Positions 40,111 through 49,588 of a stretch of DNA of 64,000 nucleotides are shown here, one piece after another. Every line of letters begins with the position of its first letter. Position 1 is the stretch's first letter. The notes beneath the pieces are model-generated. The model was not told where the DNA came from. It saw only the letters and a list, made by a program, of their open reading frames with translations, and did no database searches. The DNA lies in NCBI RefSeq assembly GCF_001544975.2, contig NZ_FCOG02000034.1, positions 1-64,000 of the forward strand, read 5' to 3'. The stretch comes from Caballeronia arationis (GTDB lineage: Bacteria; Pseudomonadota; Gammaproteobacteria; Burkholderiales; Burkholderiaceae). Both the position numbers and the translations under genes were made by a program.

Positions 40111-41629
40111 GTGTGTTCTCCACGGCTTGAACATAGAACGTCTCGACGGACTTGAAACCCGTCTGACTGGGCACGGCACTCATGAAGCCGAGCATGGAAT
40201 TGCGAGAGGTCTGGTTGCTGTTACCGATCGGTTTCGGGTAACGGTCCCGCGGCAGTGCGGGCCACATTGCACCGATCAAGCGGACAAGGATGTCGTAGTT
40301 AGCGAGCAGGCGCCCCATGGCAGCTGGGCTGAGAAGCCGCCAGTTGTAGCAGAGGCCAAACCAGACGTGGAACCGCGCGCGGGGGTTGGGAGCGAACGTC
40401 GTGAGCACATTCAGGTCACTATCCACCCGGATGGTGCCGTCAGCCTGCAAGTCATTCGCCCCGTACAGGTTGCATGAAAAGACCGAGTTGTAGAGCTGGG
40501 TGATGTAGGGCGCCTCTCCCGTGACGAACTCCTTCATCCGGTCATCCATCGACCAGCCCTCGGACAGCTCGTCGAGATTCATCAGCAGGTTCGGATTGCC
40601 ATCGGCTGAGAGGTCGAGTGCCGTCATGCCGCTGAAAATGCGGATATAAAATGGTGGTTGATTGTTCGGCACGAACTCGTCCCACTCGGGGAAACGCAAG
40701 CCTTCATTGCCGTTGAACCACCCGTCGAGTGCCCGGGTTCGATTGAACTGTTCGAAGTAGTAGGCCGACAGCGAGAAGCTCTTCTGGACCTGCTCCGGAT
40801 TGAACGGCAGCTTATCTTCGCGGTACTTGATGAGCTGGTTATGGATCATCTGCGGATATTCCATCACTACAGAGACCGGCTTGTCGTACTTGAACTTGAA
40901 CGCGCAGCTGATCGTCCACGTATCGGCATCGTCTTCTTTGGATCCGATCTCCGGTTCGCCTTCGAAGTCCCAATACCCAACGATGCGTCCTTGATGCTCG
41001 GGAATCGCCACTTGCAGTTGTGAACCGCTGAAGTTCGATTCGACGGTCGCACGGGACGTGACGCTGTTCTTGAACCACTGAGCGAATGTGTCACCGTAGC
41101 CAGCCACGTTCTCCATCAGCGTGTAAATCTCCTCGAGGATGACCATAGAGACCGGTGGCATCTGATAGGCGTATCGGACATCGATCACCTGCACGTCGCG
41201 CATCTGGGAGGTGCGCACGCGGATCTGCTCGCGCCAGCGCTTTGCTTTCACCTCGTCGATCGCGCGGTATTTGAAGTTGACTGTGATCTCGGTGGACGAG
41301 TACACGGGCTTCAGCATCGTCTCGACACGCGGATCGTGGAAGATGAAGAGGTTGTCCGGATACAGGACGGCGGTGCTCAGAAGACGGTCCTGGTCGACGA
41401 CTTCGTCGACTTCAATCGTGACCTGATCGTAGTAGGCAAGTTCGCTGTCAGCAGGATCGTGATGGAGCGTCGAGCCCGGTTGCATGGTGTTACCGTGCGC
41501 GGACGGGTAGAGAATCGGCGTGTTGTCAGGCAGACCCGTCAGCTTGAAGAGACGACGAGCCACGTCATAGACCACTGGACGCGTGACGCTGTCGTACGTC
41601 TCCGGGATAGGCAATACAAGTTTCGGCAT
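40094..41629 (-). CDS. Virion structural protein (tail/baseplate)
   Basis: The protein has 511 residues, with AAGG before ATG 41629. It is an alpha/beta protein rich in aromatic residues: YDSVTRPVVYDVARRLFKLT, LPDNTPILYPSAHGN, then several strand pairs (NLFIFHDPRVETMLKPVYSS, TISCAFKFKYDKPVSVVMEY). The C-terminal ~100 residues include ARFHVWFGLCYNWRLLSPAA. It is first in the minus-strand transcript that also holds 38758-40110 and 36677-38056. Likely a large tail or baseplate component; no closer identity is visible. Confidence 0.62.
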   Translation of the reverse strand: MPKLVLPIPETYDSVTRPVVYDVARRLFKLTGLPDNTPILYPSAHGNTMQPGSTLHHDPADSELAYYDQVTIEVDEVVDQDRLLSTAVLYPDNLFIFHDPRVETMLKPVYSSTEITVNFKYRAIDEVKAKRWREQIRVRTSQMRDVQVIDVRYAYQMPPVSMVILEEIYTLMENVAGYGDTFAQWFKNSVTSRATVESNFSGSQLQVAIPEHQGRIVGYWDFEGEPEIGSKEDDADTWTISCAFKFKYDKPVSVVMEYPQMIHNQLIKYREDKLPFNPEQVQKSFSLSAYYFEQFNRTRALDGWFNGNEGLRFPEWDEFVPNNQPPFYIRIFSGMTALDLSADGNPNLLMNLDELSEGWSMDDRMKEFVTGEAPYITQLYNSVFSCNLYGANDLQADGTIRVDSDLNVLTTFAPNPRARFHVWFGLCYNWRLLSPAAMGRLLANYDILVRLIGAMWPALPRDRYPKPIGNSNQTSRNSMLGFMSAVPSQTGFKSVETFYVQAVENTHAARR

Positions 41630-41678
41630 GATCGGTCGCCTTATGCTGGGTTACATAAAATCGACCGAATTACAAACC

Positions 41679-41713
41679 GGCATAAAGGGAGGGCCGAAGC
41701 CCTCCCGTTTATG
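41679..41713 (-). promoter_or_regulatory. CATAA hairpin with TTTATGCCGG exit
   Basis: The stem GGGAGGGC/GCCCTCCC (41687-41694 with 41699-41706) is flanked by CATAAA and TTTATG. On the minus strand it ends the 612-residue head-protein transcript and is followed by TTTATGCCGG ahead of the 511-residue structural gene. Confidence 0.7.
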
Positions 41714-41726
41714 CACGCAGCCAGTG

Positions 41727-43565
41727 TTAAGCAGCTGCCGGCTTTGCCTTGCCGCCCTTCGGTGCTGTGACTTCAAAGCACGTGAGCGCTGCGTCGATGA
41801 CCGCAAGGATCGAGCGCAACGTACGCAGTGCGTAGTTGTACAGCGGAACGAACGGCTGGTACGACCAGTCCGCGAACGCCTTGTTGAAGTTCAACAGGGA
41901 CCGATAGTGGTGCAGTGCCTTGCCTTCGCCCATGGCCGCTTCGCCTGCCTTACCGATTGCAGCAGTCGCGCTCTTCGATGCAGCTTTTGCCTGATCCGCC
42001 ATCTTGTCGAGCTCGTGGTAAGGACCGCTGTAAAAGTGCTCCAGCGAACCCACGAGGTCATCGCACTGGCTAAGGAGCTGCACCCATTGCGACTTGTTAC
42101 CCGGACGCAGCGCGATCTGTGCCCGCGCCATCTTCGCGGCCACGTGAACATCGCCCTGAACCAGCTTGAGCCCGGAGGCGCGCATCCGCTCGAGCGCCTG
42201 GTCCACCGGCTCGTCAGGATGCGGCTCGTAGACATTCAGTTCCAGCTTGGCGTTACCAAGCAGCTTCTTGCTCTCGCCCGGCGTCATACCGTCGGGGTGC
42301 ATGCCCACCAGCTTGCCTTTCAGGTCGTTCACGGCCTTCTCAGGGCGGTTCGGATCGAACTCCCCGATTGCTTTCACGATTGCATGACCGCGCTCGACAA
42401 CACCATTCGCGTAGTTCGCGAACACACCGTGAATGGTTTTGGCGAAGTCCGCGAAGTCCCGCTCGATATGCTGCGTGAACGAGTCACTGTCGATTCCCGA
42501 GCCCATCACGAGGCCGTGAAGATCCACGCTGACTTTTGCCTCGGGCACAACGGCCTCATCGCCGACCGTCGACGCCTTCTTACGAAGTGCCTCGATCTTC
42601 TTGCGCCAGGTGGGGATCGAGCCATGAATGCGCCAGAAGCCGCGGATCTTGCCCCAGATCTTTTCGACGAAGAGAACGATGGCTTCCCAGATCCTCTTCG
42701 CGGTCTCTTTGATACCTTCGGTCGCGATGGTCGTGCCGATGTAGCTTTCCATCGCCGGGATGATCACGTCGGGTTCCACGTCGGTCCCTGCGACTGCGAG
42801 GTTGCCTGCCGTTTCCATCAGCGCAGCCTCAGCCGGCGTGGCCGTCTTGATGGTGCTGGCCACGAACGCAAGGTCTTCGAGCGCGTCCGACACTTGGATC
42901 ACGCGTTCGGATTCCGCGAGATCGTGGTTGATCTCGGCTGCCGTTTCACCGCCTTCCGCCATCGCGAACGCAGCTTCTTCCATTGCGTGTGACAGTTCGA
43001 GCATTTCGCGCATCGACTCCATCGCTTCGCTGTCGGCTTCCGGTGCGCCACCTGCGGGCGTCGGTTGGTCATCGGCACCGTCCACCGGCGTTTCGGCCGA
43101 GCTCGCCGCACCAGCAGCGTCAGCCGGCTCGGTAGCCGTAGGTTCGTCCGCCGTCGAAGCAGACGGTGCCTCGCCTTGAGTCGATTCGCCACCCTCGGCC
43201 GATCCCGAATCCGTCGATGCGTTGGTCGGTTCACTCGGCACGGCCGGAGCGGGTGTTGCAGGAGCTTCTGCGGGCGTCGGCGCGTCCTGCGCGATCGGCG
43301 CCGGGTCAACGCCCGCTTCTGCGGGAAGTGCAGGAGCATCAGCCGGATCGACGGGTTTCGCTTCGTCGGGTTCCGACGGCTCCGGGTTGGTACCGGCGCC
43401 AGTGGGCTCGGCAGGCACCGGTGCGCCCGCTGACGGCGCAGAGGCGCTAGCAGCAGGGTCACCATCCAGTGCAGCCGCTGCGTCCGGCTTGGCAGTTTCG
43501 GCGTCCGTGGGCGAACCGGTGCTGGTGTTGTCGAAGGCCTCGAGGGCCAGGAAATGTCGTCGCAT
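41727..43565 (-). CDS. Head/ejection (inner body) protein with cleavable acidic pro-region
   Basis: The protein has 612 residues, with AAGG before ATG 43565. Residues 10-180 are an Ala/Pro/Thr/Glu-rich, disordered region of a kind not seen in its paralogues. Residues ~180-270 are acidic helices. At 271-273 AME precedes Ser274 (IIPAMESYIGTTIATE), a match to the S/A-x-E motif of phiKZ-like prohead proteases. An amphipathic segment (KETAKRIWEAIVLFVEKIWG) follows, then a helical body. A second S/A-x-E site is at the extreme N-terminus (ALE). phiKZ inner-body and SPN3US ejection proteins are processed like this and travel into the cell with the DNA. Confidence 0.8.
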   Translation of the reverse strand: MRRHFLALEAFDNTSTGSPTDAETAKPDAAAALDGDPAASASAPSAGAPVPAEPTGAGTNPEPSEPDEAKPVDPADAPALPAEAGVDPAPIAQDAPTPAEAPATPAPAVPSEPTNASTDSGSAEGGESTQGEAPSASTADEPTATEPADAAGAASSAETPVDGADDQPTPAGGAPEADSEAMESMREMLELSHAMEEAAFAMAEGGETAAEINHDLAESERVIQVSDALEDLAFVASTIKTATPAEAALMETAGNLAVAGTDVEPDVIIPAMESYIGTTIATEGIKETAKRIWEAIVLFVEKIWGKIRGFWRIHGSIPTWRKKIEALRKKASTVGDEAVVPEAKVSVDLHGLVMGSGIDSDSFTQHIERDFADFAKTIHGVFANYANGVVERGHAIVKAIGEFDPNRPEKAVNDLKGKLVGMHPDGMTPGESKKLLGNAKLELNVYEPHPDEPVDQALERMRASGLKLVQGDVHVAAKMARAQIALRPGNKSQWVQLLSQCDDLVGSLEHFYSGPYHELDKMADQAKAASKSATAAIGKAGEAAMGEGKALHHYRSLLNFNKAFADWSYQPFVPLYNYALRTLRSILAVIDAALTCFEVTAPKGGKAKPAAA

Positions 43566-43586
43566 TATTGTCTACCTTACGTTTGA

Positions 43587-43637
43587 AAAGAGACCCATGG
43601 CCAGAGCGCTCGCGGCGCACGCGCCACGAGTCTCTTT
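43587..43637 (-). terminator. Terminator between head-protein genes
   Basis: The stem AAAGAGAC/GTCTCTTT (43587-43594 with 43630-43637) encloses a GC-rich inner stem. It is followed on the minus strand by TTTTCAAAC and lies between the 460- and 612-residue genes. It may be a processing or attenuation site, because the downstream gene keeps its own AAGG site. Confidence 0.65.
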
Positions 43638-43647
43638 GTCGGGCGTA

Positions 43648-45030
43648 TTAGGCCGGGAGGAGCGGATGCTCGGGAACCGGTACGCCGTGACGTTCCTTCT
43701 GAACCACGTGCTCGAGGTCGTAGCATTTGATCGATTCCTGAACGCGGGCGATGCCGCTGCGCAGGTTCGTGAGCGTAAGACTCGTCATCTGGAGCAACGG
43801 CTGGTTGATCCAGTGGCAGAAGGCCGCGTTGAACGCGAGCATCGCGCGGTAGTACGTCTCGACCACCTTCGAATGGCCGGATGTCTCGCTGTGATCCAGG
43901 TCACTCAGCGACTTCTCGGCCTTCTTCGATGCAGCAGCCAGATCCTTGCGCACGCGCTGGAAGTCGCCTTCGTTCTTCGACTTGTCGAACTTCTCGATCG
44001 CATCGAGCTGGGCTTCCAGTTCCTTGACGACTTCTTCCATCTGCTCGACGGTCAGCGGCTTGCCCTTGTGGACTTCGCCCGAGCCGTTTTCCATGCTGCG
44101 ACCGCCGACGGAGTCAGCGAGCTGCACGTGGTGGGTGCGCAGCTTTTCGAGCACGCCGAGCGTCGTCACGTCGCCTTCCTTCTGCAAGTCGGACACGATC
44201 AGGATCTTGTTGTGCAGCAGGTCGTCGGTGGACTGCGTTTCGACCTGACCGACCTTCTTCGTACTCACCACGCCCGGCAGGCGCCCCAGCTTGACGCCCT
44301 GGAGCGCGTATCGCAGCTTGTTGGCCGACGCTTGCGGATCTTCTGCGTCGAATGCTTCGATGCCGGCCTTCGCCTTCTCGCCCATCGCAAGCACGTACTT
44401 GGCGTAGCTCGAATACACCCAATCGACGATCGAGGTAAACGTCTTGTTCGCCTGGATATACTGGGCCGGATCCGTGACGTCCTTGTGCGCCACCACGGCG
44501 AAGACGCCGACGTGACTGCCTTCCTTTTGCTTCGACTTGGACTTGTCGATCGACTTGATCTGCTTCTTCAGTTCCTCGAGGCGATAGCGCGCACGCGGGA
44601 TTTGCGCGAAGATGCGTTTGAAGAAGTTGACGATCGTGTCCCAGACGTGGGCGAGGAACTTCTGGATACTTTCCCAGATCTTCTTTGCCGTCTCTTTGAA
44701 GTTCTCGGTGGCGATCGTGCCATCCTTGAAGCTTTCCATCGACGGGATGATCTCTTCCGGCGCGACGTCGGTACCAGCTGCTGCCATCTGACCGCAGATC
44801 TCGGTCAGCTGGGTCTCTTCGACGCTGGCGTCCTTGACGTTGGCCGCCACGACAGCGAGGTCTTCCAAAGCATCGGCCAGATCGATCCCGCGATTAACTT
44901 CGCCGAGGTCTTTCTGAATCCGTGCTTCATCGCGCGCGTTCTCGTCGATGAGGAGCATTTCCTCTTCGAGCGAAATCAACGGACGCGGCTCATCCTGGAC
45001 TGCTTCCAGTGCAGGAAAAAAATTGCGCAT
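43648..45030 (-). CDS. Head/ejection (inner body) protein, paralogue
   Basis: The protein has 460 residues. Its acidic pro-region (residues 10-95) ends in AAAGTDVAPEEIIPSMES, where SME at 97-99 is the predicted S/A-x-E cleavage site. The next segment (FKDGTIATENFKETAKKIWE) aligns residue by residue with the 612-residue neighbour. The remainder is helical and Lys/Glu-rich (KKQIKSIDKSKSKQKEGSHV). The N-terminal MRNFFPALEA matches MRRHFLALEA of the neighbour, giving a second ALE site. Likely packaged in the capsid and possibly ejected with the DNA. Confidence 0.8.
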   Translation of the reverse strand: MRNFFPALEAVQDEPRPLISLEEEMLLIDENARDEARIQKDLGEVNRGIDLADALEDLAVVAANVKDASVEETQLTEICGQMAAAGTDVAPEEIIPSMESFKDGTIATENFKETAKKIWESIQKFLAHVWDTIVNFFKRIFAQIPRARYRLEELKKQIKSIDKSKSKQKEGSHVGVFAVVAHKDVTDPAQYIQANKTFTSIVDWVYSSYAKYVLAMGEKAKAGIEAFDAEDPQASANKLRYALQGVKLGRLPGVVSTKKVGQVETQSTDDLLHNKILIVSDLQKEGDVTTLGVLEKLRTHHVQLADSVGGRSMENGSGEVHKGKPLTVEQMEEVVKELEAQLDAIEKFDKSKNEGDFQRVRKDLAAASKKAEKSLSDLDHSETSGHSKVVETYYRAMLAFNAAFCHWINQPLLQMTSLTLTNLRSGIARVQESIKCYDLEHVVQKERHGVPVPEHPLLPA

Positions 45031-45056
45031 GATTGCTTGAACCTTTCAGATGAAGG

Positions 45057-45100
45057 AATAAAACCTGAGACTCCAGGAATGCATCCCCGGAGTCTCAGGT
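45057..45100 (-). terminator. Perfect 12-bp hairpin terminator
   Basis: ACCTGAGACTCC/GGAGTCTCAGGT (45063-45074 with 45089-45100) is followed on the minus strand by TTTATTCC. It lies between the two paralogous head genes at 45145 and 43648. Confidence 0.85.
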
Positions 45101-45144
45101 CCTACCCAAGACGTGTAGAACGTATTAGGTCACCGCACGATCCG

Positions 45145-46443
45145 TTAGGCCGCTGCCGGTTCCGGCTTGGCTTCGGGCTTGGCTTCTTCCTTCTTCGCGC
45201 CGTAGGCCTTGATCGACTGCTCGACGAGCTGGTTCAGCGAGCGACCCGACTTCACGGCGTACGAGGTCAGAGCGACGAACGGCGTGTCGGCCAGCTTCAG
45301 AATCGCGCGTGCGTTCTTGATCGCTTCGCCTGCGCCTTCTTCCTTGCCCTGTTCCTGTTCGACGGCCTTCATCAGCTCGCCCTTGCCGCGCTCGCTTTCC
45401 GCGACGGCTTGCTTCGAGCGCTCGATGATTGCGCCGATTGCGATCACTTCGTCAGCGACCTTGATCATCGCTTCCTTGACGAGGACCGGTGCGCTTTCGC
45501 CCTTGAACTCGGCCGAGCTCTTGTTGAACGGCATGATGCCGGCCGTCGATTGCGACGGATCGCCACTGATCACGACCACCAGCGCCTTGCCGCCGGGCAG
45601 TTCGACCGAACGTCCGACCTTGGCGTTTTCGCCAGCCGGGATGCCTTGCGAAGCTGCGTCATGCACGTCGGCCAGACCGAGCGCGCCGTAGTTCACGGCC
45701 TTCGACAGTGCACCAGCGTCGCCCAGATTGGACATCGGGCCCTCGAGCATCTTCGCCCAGTCGGCGTACTTGCCGACCACGCCTTCGACGGCCTTGTGCA
45801 GCTGTGCTGCTGCAGCGATGCCGTCCACCTTGCCACCGACGTGCACGGCGCCTGCGATGCCCGCGTTCTTGATTTCCTTCACGCTCGGTTCGCCTTCGAC
45901 CTTGCCAGCCATTTCCTTCAGCTCGTTCGCGCGCGCAACCATCTTCGCGTTGTTGTCGAAGAGCTTCGTCACGAAGTTCTTGACCCACTCGATCGCCTTC
46001 TTGATCGCGGCGACGATGGTCTCCCACATCTTCTTGACGTTTTCCTTGACTTCTTCGAGCGCGATTTTCGTCGCGTCTTCACGGCGCGAAATGGAACCGA
46101 ACGACTCGAGAGCCGGCGACACGCGCTTCGTCCGCAGGCCAACGCGACCGTACATGTGGCTCAGCGACGTGCGCAGGATGGCGGCGCCGCCTTGTTCCAG
46201 GCCGCCGCTTTCCAGCGCTGCCTTCAGGTCGTCACGAATCGATTCGAGCGCTTCGGCAGTTTCGACGGCTTCGTCGGTCAGCGCATCGTGCTCGGCGAGG
46301 CCGGCTTCGTCTTCAGCAATGTCGGTCAGACCTTCTTCTTGCGAGTTGGCCAGGTCCGAGACTTCGTTGGTTTCGGCTTCTTCGGGCAGCAGGTTTTCTT
46401 CTTCCATCGCTGCGACGAGACCACGGTGAGAAATGCGACGCAT
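45145..46443 (-). CDS. Head/ejection (inner body) protein, paralogue
   Basis: The protein has 432 residues. ATG 46443 has AGGAGC upstream; the frame open to 46515 is rejected. The pro-region is strongly acidic (residues 13-80). The predicted cleavage site is ALE at 111-113, followed by Ser114 (KRVSPALESFGSISRR). The amphipathic region EVKENVKKMWETIVAAIKKA corresponds to the KETAK.IWE.I region of its paralogues. The body is helical, Ala/Lys/Glu-rich and ends in a Pro/Ala/Glu tail. Three such paralogues in tandem is typical of the phiKZ inner-body cluster. Confidence 0.8.
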   Translation of the reverse strand: MRRISHRGLVAAMEEENLLPEEAETNEVSDLANSQEEGLTDIAEDEAGLAEHDALTDEAVETAEALESIRDDLKAALESGGLEQGGAAILRTSLSHMYGRVGLRTKRVSPALESFGSISRREDATKIALEEVKENVKKMWETIVAAIKKAIEWVKNFVTKLFDNNAKMVARANELKEMAGKVEGEPSVKEIKNAGIAGAVHVGGKVDGIAAAAQLHKAVEGVVGKYADWAKMLEGPMSNLGDAGALSKAVNYGALGLADVHDAASQGIPAGENAKVGRSVELPGGKALVVVISGDPSQSTAGIMPFNKSSAEFKGESAPVLVKEAMIKVADEVIAIGAIIERSKQAVAESERGKGELMKAVEQEQGKEEGAGEAIKNARAILKLADTPFVALTSYAVKSGRSLNQLVEQSIKAYGAKKEEAKPEAKPEPAAA

Positions 46444-46555
46444 GTTACTGCTCCTATTGCAATAGGTAAATGAGAGGATGACTAACCAGTACCCGCGCGG
46501 TACTAGCTGCCCCATGCGTTATGAGGCGGCTATACTATTGGCGGGGACGGCCGGC

Positions 46556-47164
46556 TCAGAGGTTGCCGAACAGAAGGTGCAGCGTGCCCAGGAGGTCTTC
46601 TATCCCGCCCGGTTGCGACAGCCATCGCTGGATCACGTTGGCCATCGAGTACTGCGCGAGCGACGGGTACACACCGTCCTTGTAGATCTGGAAGAACTCT
46701 TTAGCGGTCGGCGTGAGTTCTTGCGGGCGCTCACCTGCATCGTTCATCTGCAGGAAGCTCGCCCACGTCTCCAGACTCATCTGGCGTCGACCAGTGGAGA
46801 TGAAACGCAGCACGTCGTCGAGGAAGCGCAGGTGCACGTCTCCGACAGCCGGGCTTTGCATTTGCGTCTTGCACCAGCTGTAGAAGTTCTTGTCACCGAA
46901 CGCGTCGAGCGCGGCGATCAAAACCTTCTCGCGGAAGTCGAACGACATCGTGGAGGCAGCACGCTTGATGTACTGAGCGTACAGCGTCTCGACGACCGGG
47001 TTCGCGTCGGCGGTGTTCTGCTGGGGCGTCACGATACCGACCGAGGTCGTCGTGCGAACGCGGATCTCGTACGGGCGAGGCTTAGCGACCAGCCGGGGAG
47101 GCAGGACCTTGCCCAAGAATCCCCGCGGGTACAGCCGAAGCCCAGCGGCGATGACTTCAGGCAT
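46556..47164 (-). CDS. Virion-block protein (202 aa), unknown
   Basis: ATG 47164 has GAGG upstream and overlaps the end of the 296-residue gene by eight bases. The first 55 residues are basic and Pro-rich (LYPRGFLGKVLPPRLVAKPR), and the rest is helical: VVETLYAQYIKRAASTMSFD, EKVLIAALDAFGDKNFYSWC, LRFLDDVLRFISTGRRQMSL, and EFFQIYKDGVYPSLAQYSMA. No S/A-x-E site stands out. The position inside the head/ejection cluster suggests a head component or chaperone. Confidence 0.6.
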   Translation of the reverse strand: MPEVIAAGLRLYPRGFLGKVLPPRLVAKPRPYEIRVRTTTSVGIVTPQQNTADANPVVETLYAQYIKRAASTMSFDFREKVLIAALDAFGDKNFYSWCKTQMQSPAVGDVHLRFLDDVLRFISTGRRQMSLETWASFLQMNDAGERPQELTPTAKEFFQIYKDGVYPSLAQYSMANVIQRWLSQPGGIEDLLGTLHLLFGNL

Positions 47165-48047
47165 ATTTCGCCTCCATCGTCGCGATCTTCGCGTTCAGGC
47201 CCTGCACCCGGTTCTCCATGTACTGGATTTCGTTTTGCAGGGCAGCGTCGGGCTTACGCTCGTTGAGCTTCTCGAGGTTCAGCTTGCGCAGCTGCACGAG
47301 GCGCAGTTCTTCCTTCGCCGCGTTGTAACGCGCCACTTCCCCTTCTGCGCTCCACTTGCCCCACCAGTAGAACGGATTCATTTTCGCGTTGATGAAGCCG
47401 AACTTGAACGGGTCGAGGCGCTTCTCGCCGAGCGTCTCGCGCAGCGCGTGCGGATCCGACGACTTGATCGTGATTTCCGGAATGCTCTCGATGGCGTCCT
47501 CGACCGACTTTACGGCCTGTGCGACGCTGGCGAATGCCGTGCAGAATGCGATGAAGTTCTGACTGATCCACTTCTCTTCGGCCGGCGTGATGGCGTCCTT
47601 GACAAACGTGTCGCTGTCCGCAATGAGTGCGGTTTCGTGGACGAACGCGTAGTTGATGAACTTGCGCGCGAACTTCGACACGAACGCGACCGCTTCGATG
47701 AACTGCAGCACGTTCGCCTTCTTGTAGGTGAGGGCGACCGAGGCAACTTCTTCGTTGTAGCTCTTGATCACGTAGCCTTCGGCCGCCGCGAGCGTGCCGA
47801 TCGTTTCCTTCAGGCCTGCATCGATGAGGGCGATCATGTTACCGCCCTTGACGAGCCGCGAGAACGAGCTTGCGAAGCCCTTCATTTCTTCCGACTTCCA
47901 CTTCCACTTGCCGAGCAGCGGTGTGGCGACTTCATAGGCGGGAACGGTGGTTTCGCGGAGTTCGACGCGCGTGTTGCGCACGTCGTCGAGGATTTGATCC
48001 TTACGCAGCGTCGGGAACAGACTGGCGAGGTATGCTTCTATCTTCAT
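47157..48047 (-). CDS. Head-cluster protein (296 aa), mostly helical
   Basis: ATG 48047 is chosen; the frame extends upstream to 48077 without a better site, and the ribosome-binding site is weak. The protein is helical: IEAYLASLFPTLRKDQILDD, FASSFSRLVKGGNMIALIDA, then KKANVLQFIEAVAFVSKFAR. The C-terminal 60 residues look like a coiled coil (EELRLVQLRKLNLEKLNERK, ending VQGLNAKIATMEAKYA). It overlaps the next gene by eight bases. No family is recognised; it belongs with the structural/ejection transcript. Confidence 0.6.
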   Translation of the reverse strand: MKIEAYLASLFPTLRKDQILDDVRNTRVELRETTVPAYEVATPLLGKWKWKSEEMKGFASSFSRLVKGGNMIALIDAGLKETIGTLAAAEGYVIKSYNEEVASVALTYKKANVLQFIEAVAFVSKFARKFINYAFVHETALIADSDTFVKDAITPAEEKWISQNFIAFCTAFASVAQAVKSVEDAIESIPEITIKSSDPHALRETLGEKRLDPFKFGFINAKMNPFYWWGKWSAEGEVARYNAAKEELRLVQLRKLNLEKLNERKPDAALQNEIQYMENRVQGLNAKIATMEAKYA

Positions 48048-48069
48048 GGTTTTTACTAACCCAGTGATA

Positions 48070-48101
48070 ACCCACACGCCCAGCCGAAGCTAGGCGCGTG
48101 G
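48070..48101 (-). terminator. Hairpin downstream of the 477-residue gene
   Basis: CCCACACGCCC pairs imperfectly with AGGCGCGTGGG (48070-48080 with 48091-48101). The minus strand continues TTATCACTGGG. It sits between the 477- and 296-residue genes and is probably a terminator or processing hairpin. Confidence 0.5.
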
Positions 48102-48120
48102 GCGTATGGAAAGGAGTCTG

Positions 48121-49554
48121 TTACAGCGAGGGGCTGTGGCCGACCTGATAAGCGCGCAGAATGTCCGAGACATCCGGGCCCGATTTTGAAGCGCTCTTCA
48201 GATCACGGAAGCTGACGTCGGTGGCTTCCGGCAGACCGCGGTGATAGAAGCGCACCCGCGACCATTCCTTGTCGATCACCGCAACGATCATCAGCGAGGT
48301 CTTCTCGAAGACCTTCTGGCGCGTCGCGAAATGATCGAACTGACCACCCAGGGACAGTTCCAGCTCGGAGACGGCGTTGGTCGAGGTCACGACCATGTTG
48401 GAGGCTGCGGCGACCGACGGATTGCCGCTGTAGAGCGCCGCGAGGGTGTTCTTCTTTTCCTTCGCCAGGATGTTCATGTACAGCGCGTCGCCGTTGGCCA
48501 TCAAGTTCTTGCGATGGGCGTCGATCAGGTCGCGACAGAACACGAGGTCCTTCCAGAACGCGAGGCGGCCCGACTTCCAGCCGTGGTAGCGCTCCTTCGA
48601 GGACGTTTCTTCGTCGGCGAGGGATAAAATATGAACCAGCTTAGCCGTCGGGATCGTGTTCGCGATCAGGCGGATCGAGACGGGTACGGTGTACGTGGTG
48701 CCGTTGTGCGTGAGGTTCACTTCCAGCATCTTGCCCACGGACAGGTTCGAGTTCTCCTTGATCTCGGAGACGGTGTCGCGGCCGAACGACGCAGCCACGC
48801 GAGCTCGCTCTTCTTGCTCGCGCTCGAGGCGCGCCAATTCTTGGTCCTGCTTGTAGTGGTGCGCGTACTCGTCACGGAACTCTCGGGTCTGCCCCGCCGG
48901 GCGATCGAATGCCTTGTTGACGTCTTCGCGCGCTTTGTCTTCACGCTCCGTCTGAGCCTGCTCACGCTCGCGCTTCCGGTCGTTGTGCTTGTCATCCGAT
49001 GCGCGGCGCGCGTCGTCTCGCTTCGCGCCTTCCTGCTCCCGATTCATCCTCCAGACCTTGTGCGCGCGTTCGGCGTTCTTCACTGCCTCGTCGGGATCGA
49101 TCTGACGACCTTGCGAACCGCCGTCCGACTCCATCGCGACTGACTGCTCCCAGTGCACGGGCAGTCGGTCTTGATACGACTCCTTGGCGAGCATGTGGGT
49201 CAGACGCGACGTAGCTTCACTCATCAGCTTGCCTTGCGCACGGCCGACATCGCGGCTCGTCGCAAACTTGTCCAGGGTGTCCATCACCTTGACGTTTCCG
49301 ATCGTCGAGTTCAGGGCCACGGCCTGCAGGTAGTAGCCCGCAAACATGGACTGCAACGACTGCATCACATCGTGCAGCTCGTCGACGAACAAAACGTCCG
49401 TATCGACCAACACCAGCGGCTCCACGCGCGCGGCTTGCGAGAACGAAATAAGCGAGTCGTACTTGGGGTTGTTGAGCATCTGCGCGCGATCGACGACCGC
49501 TTTGATGGCACTGATCCCAACTCGAGTAGCGTTGATAGGCGCGTCGGCACTCAT
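48121..49554 (-). CDS. Head-cluster protein with long charged coiled coil
   Basis: The protein has 477 residues. ATG 49554 has AAGGAAAA upstream; the frame continuing to 49635 runs into the divergent gene and is rejected. The N-terminal ~130 residues are helical with LISFSQAARVEPLVLVDTDV. Residues ~165-260 are an uninterrupted charged coiled coil (RKREREQAQTEREDKARE). The C-terminal half is alpha/beta (MLEVNLTHNGTTYTVPVSIR, SRVRFYHRGLPEATDVSFRD). A possible S/A-x-E site is AME in SVAMESDGG. It is divergent from the plus-strand structural pair and probably a virion protein. Confidence 0.62.
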   Translation of the reverse strand: MSADAPINATRVGISAIKAVVDRAQMLNNPKYDSLISFSQAARVEPLVLVDTDVLFVDELHDVMQSLQSMFAGYYLQAVALNSTIGNVKVMDTLDKFATSRDVGRAQGKLMSEATSRLTHMLAKESYQDRLPVHWEQSVAMESDGGSQGRQIDPDEAVKNAERAHKVWRMNREQEGAKRDDARRASDDKHNDRKREREQAQTEREDKAREDVNKAFDRPAGQTREFRDEYAHHYKQDQELARLEREQEERARVAASFGRDTVSEIKENSNLSVGKMLEVNLTHNGTTYTVPVSIRLIANTIPTAKLVHILSLADEETSSKERYHGWKSGRLAFWKDLVFCRDLIDAHRKNLMANGDALYMNILAKEKKNTLAALYSGNPSVAAASNMVVTSTNAVSELELSLGGQFDHFATRQKVFEKTSLMIVAVIDKEWSRVRFYHRGLPEATDVSFRDLKSASKSGPDVSDILRAYQVGHSPSL

Positions 49555-49588
49555 CGCATTTTCCTTTTTTCCAGAACAAGAGGTTAGT

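Noticed and set aside
38746-40155. 469-codon plus-strand frame
   Set aside because: Antisense to the 450-residue structural gene; composition (Arg, Val, His, Leu) is typical of an antisense frame.
43222-46473. 1083-codon open frame on the plus strand
   Set aside because: Antisense shadow of three head/ejection paralogues whose alignment with each other proves the minus-strand frames.
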